Source: Alcanivoracaceae bacterium (GTDB lineage Bacteria > Pseudomonadota > Gammaproteobacteria > Xanthomonadales > Marinicellaceae). Taken from it: DNA of 64,000 nt. The number at the start of each line of letters is the position of its first letter. Within the stretch, counting starts at the first letter, position 1. The notes under the pieces were generated by a model. That model made no database searches. It worked only from the letters and a program-made list of their open reading frames with translations, and was not told the origin of the DNA. The stretch spans positions 62,001-126,000 of the forward strand of contig JADGEI010000007.1 of the NCBI GenBank assembly GCA_016744455.1. The letters are read 5' to 3'. This document shows, in pieces, positions 61,622 through 64,000 of the stretch. Both the position numbers and the translations under genes were made by a program.

Positions 61622-62233
61622 GTGAGAAATAATTCAGCAAAACCTATACAAACATTCAATGGCCTTCGTATGATTGCAGGGCAATCTGCATTAGATCTGC
61701 TTAACACAGTGAAATACCGTGGTGAGGTTGATAATGGTGATAGGTTTAATACTTTTTCTGACATTGTTCAATGGGCATTGTTGGCTGATATCATTAATGA
61801 TAAAGAATGCAAAATACTAGACAACCAAAAAGACAATTCAAAGCATGTCACTTTATTTGATCAATTATGTGAGTTTCGTGAACATTTCAGAATAATTCTC
61901 ACTCCAGAATCAAACGAAAAAAAGCAAGTGGAAAAATCAATTCAATCTATTGAAAATACCATTGCACAATTGCGCCCTAGTATTAAAATTAACGCAAGTA
62001 CAAGTAGCCTTCAAAAGATTTATCCAATAAATAACAGTTCAGATTTAAAAAGTCGAATTGTTGCATGCGTATCCGACTTATTAGAAAATCGCGAATCCCA
62101 TACAATTAAACAGTGTTCAGGGACGGACTGTGACTGGTTGTTTGCTGATGTGACAAAAGCCAAGCGCCGTAAATGGTGTGATACAAAAACCTGTGGTAAT
62201 TTGGCCCGTGTTAGAAAACATCGAGGACAATAG
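61622..62233 (+). CDS. ABATE/CGNR zinc-finger protein (GTG start)
   Basis: ALDLLNTVKYRG...; C-terminal CSGTDCDWLFADVTKAKRRKWCDTKTCGNLARVRKHR. Confidence 0.88.
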   Translation: MRNNSAKPIQTFNGLRMIAGQSALDLLNTVKYRGEVDNGDRFNTFSDIVQWALLADIINDKECKILDNQKDNSKHVTLFDQLCEFREHFRIILTPESNEKKQVEKSIQSIENTIAQLRPSIKINASTSSLQKIYPINNSSDLKSRIVACVSDLLENRESHTIKQCSGTDCDWLFADVTKAKRRKWCDTKTCGNLARVRKHRGQ

Positions 62234-62234
62234 T

Positions 62235-63848
62235 ATGAATCAAGAATTTGAATACATAATTATAGGTGGTGGTTCAGCAGGAATGGCAGTAGCAGCTCGC
62301 TTATCAGCGGCGAAAAAGAAGACTTTGTTGATTGAAGCAGGGCCAGTTAAAAGAAACCTATTTAATTTTTGGAAAACAGCGATGCCAGCAGCTTACGGCT
62401 ATGCTTTTATGAATCCATCAATTAACTGGATGTACGAAGGAGAGCCAGAACCAACGCTAAACAACCGAAAAATGTACCAACCGCGCGGTAAATTATTAGG
62501 CGGATCATCATCAATTAATGGCATGGGTTTTGTTAGACCGCATTACGCTTTATTTGATGAATGGATAAAACACGGTGCACAAGGTTGGAGTTACGATGAG
62601 GTTTTGCCTTACTTTAAAAAACTAGAAACATGGACAGGGGTACCAAACCAATACCGCGGAACCGATGGCCCAGTCCATGTCAAAAAAGGTGATTTTGATT
62701 GTCCCTATTATGGAGCTTTTATAGAAGCGGGAAAACAGGCGGGTTACTCTTACACTGATGATAATAATGCCGAAACACAAGAAGGGTTTGGTCATTTTCA
62801 GATGAATATTGAGAAAGGTTACAGGGCTTCAACTGCACATGCCTATAAAAAACACGTGGTTGATAAGACTTGTTTAACTATACTAGGCAATGCCCAAGTC
62901 AGTAGATTAATGATTAAGAATGATACAGTAACCGGTGTTGAATACATAAAATCAGGTAAAAAAAATGTAGTGACTGCAAGTAATGAAGTTATTTTATCAG
63001 GCGGGGCATTTAATACACCGCAGCTAATGATGTTATCAGGGCTAGGCCCAGAACAAGAACTTTCTTCTCATGGGATTAAACCGGTTAACATCATGTCAGG
63101 TGTTGGACAAAACTTACAAGACCACCCTATATTGTACCCAAAATATTTATCAAAAAATAACGACTCACCGATTAAATACCAACGCTTAGACCGCAAAGCA
63201 GTTGTTGGAGTTCAATGGTTGCTCAATCAAAAAGGGCCTGGTGCTTCAAATTATATGGAAGCCATTGCTATTATAAAGTCTGAAGCGACAGTTGCTTTTC
63301 CTGACATAGAGTTTCAGTTCTGTCCGTTGGTTATAGATCATGCTGAAGGTGGTGCCAAGAACAATATCCACGGATGGAGTAATTCATGTGGACCTGTGGC
63401 AGTTGAAGGCAGAGGCTGGGTGAAGTTGCGATCTAAAGACCCATTGGATACACCTCGAATACTGTGTAATTTTATGAACACAGATTATGACATAAAAATG
63501 ATGCATAAAGCTTTTGAAATTAACCGCGAAGTGATGTCTCAACCTGCCTTTAAACCATTTTTAAAAGATGAATTAGAACCCGGTTTTCACATTAAATCAA
63601 AGGCTGATATAAATAATTACATTCTTGAGCATCTCGCAGGTGATTATCATCCGGTTGGAACTTGTAAAATAGGAGTGGCTAACGATCCAACTGCTGTAGT
63701 TGATTCACAACTTAGGGTTCACGGCATTAATAATTTACGCATTGCAGACGCATCAGTTATGCCAGTGATACCTAATGCCAACACCAATGCCACCAGTATT
63801 ATGATCGGTGAACGAGCTGCCGACTTCATATTAAATAATACCAAATAA
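62235..63848 (+). CDS. GMC-family oxidoreductase (choline-dehydrogenase-like)
   Basis: YIIIGGGSAGMAVAARLS, PRGKLLGGSSSINGM, GAFNTPQLMMLSGLGP, DHPILYP, NTNATSIMIGERAAD. Start at ATG 62235. Confidence 0.92.
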   Translation: MNQEFEYIIIGGGSAGMAVAARLSAAKKKTLLIEAGPVKRNLFNFWKTAMPAAYGYAFMNPSINWMYEGEPEPTLNNRKMYQPRGKLLGGSSSINGMGFVRPHYALFDEWIKHGAQGWSYDEVLPYFKKLETWTGVPNQYRGTDGPVHVKKGDFDCPYYGAFIEAGKQAGYSYTDDNNAETQEGFGHFQMNIEKGYRASTAHAYKKHVVDKTCLTILGNAQVSRLMIKNDTVTGVEYIKSGKKNVVTASNEVILSGGAFNTPQLMMLSGLGPEQELSSHGIKPVNIMSGVGQNLQDHPILYPKYLSKNNDSPIKYQRLDRKAVVGVQWLLNQKGPGASNYMEAIAIIKSEATVAFPDIEFQFCPLVIDHAEGGAKNNIHGWSNSCGPVAVEGRGWVKLRSKDPLDTPRILCNFMNTDYDIKMMHKAFEINREVMSQPAFKPFLKDELEPGFHIKSKADINNYILEHLAGDYHPVGTCKIGVANDPTAVVDSQLRVHGINNLRIADASVMPVIPNANTNATSIMIGERAADFILNNTK

Positions 63849-63876
63849 TAAACAAGCATAATAGGAGTAATAAACT

Positions 63877-64000
63877 ATGACTAATAAATTTAAACTCATC
63901 GGTGCACCATCAAGTGCTGGAGCACATGCACCAGGACAAGAAAAAGCTCCTGTTGAATTAAGAAAAGCTGGATTGATTAATGATTTAACCCAAGCTGGAC
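63877..64000 (+). CDS. Arginase/agmatinase-family protein, truncated by window end
   Basis: MTNKFKLIGAPSSAGAHAPGQEKAPVELRKAGLINDLTQAG resembles the arginase N-terminus (GAP.S.G....G...AP..LR..GL...L...G). Confidence 0.65.
   Translation, partial: MTNKFKLIGAPSSAGAHAPGQEKAPVELRKAGLINDLTQAG

Overview
AT-rich gammaproteobacterial chromosome segment. The genus may be Marinicella-like, but that is inference only. Most of the window is housekeeping: argH, obgE, dapE, gmk, yicC, rph, rdgB, hemW, pilMNOPQ, oxyR, an FNR-type regulator, ccoNOQP plus ccoG/H/I, and hutI. Accessory or unusual content: (i) six predicted secreted proteins from three loci end in a very short C-terminal tail, consensus [ILMV]-F-x-[NDT]-[GS]-F-E-(D)-COOH, which does not look like a known membrane-anchoring sorting signal; two of the three loci adjoin a gene for a winged-helix membrane-anchored regulator; (ii) one ORF fuses a MurL-type glutamyl-epimerase to a MurD-type ligase; (iii) a RloA/RloB-like (AbiL-type) two-gene defence module lies between two different IS30-family transposase relics, next to a decayed REP-associated (RAYT-like) transposase fragment with GTAG-flanked palindromes; (iv) an argC 3' remnant overlaps intact argH by 4 bp; (v) an 18-aa IDDGSG tandem-repeat protein; (vi) FNR-box promoters upstream of ccoN and of a porin gene. 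All calls come from reading the sequence and the supplied ORF translations. No database searches were run.
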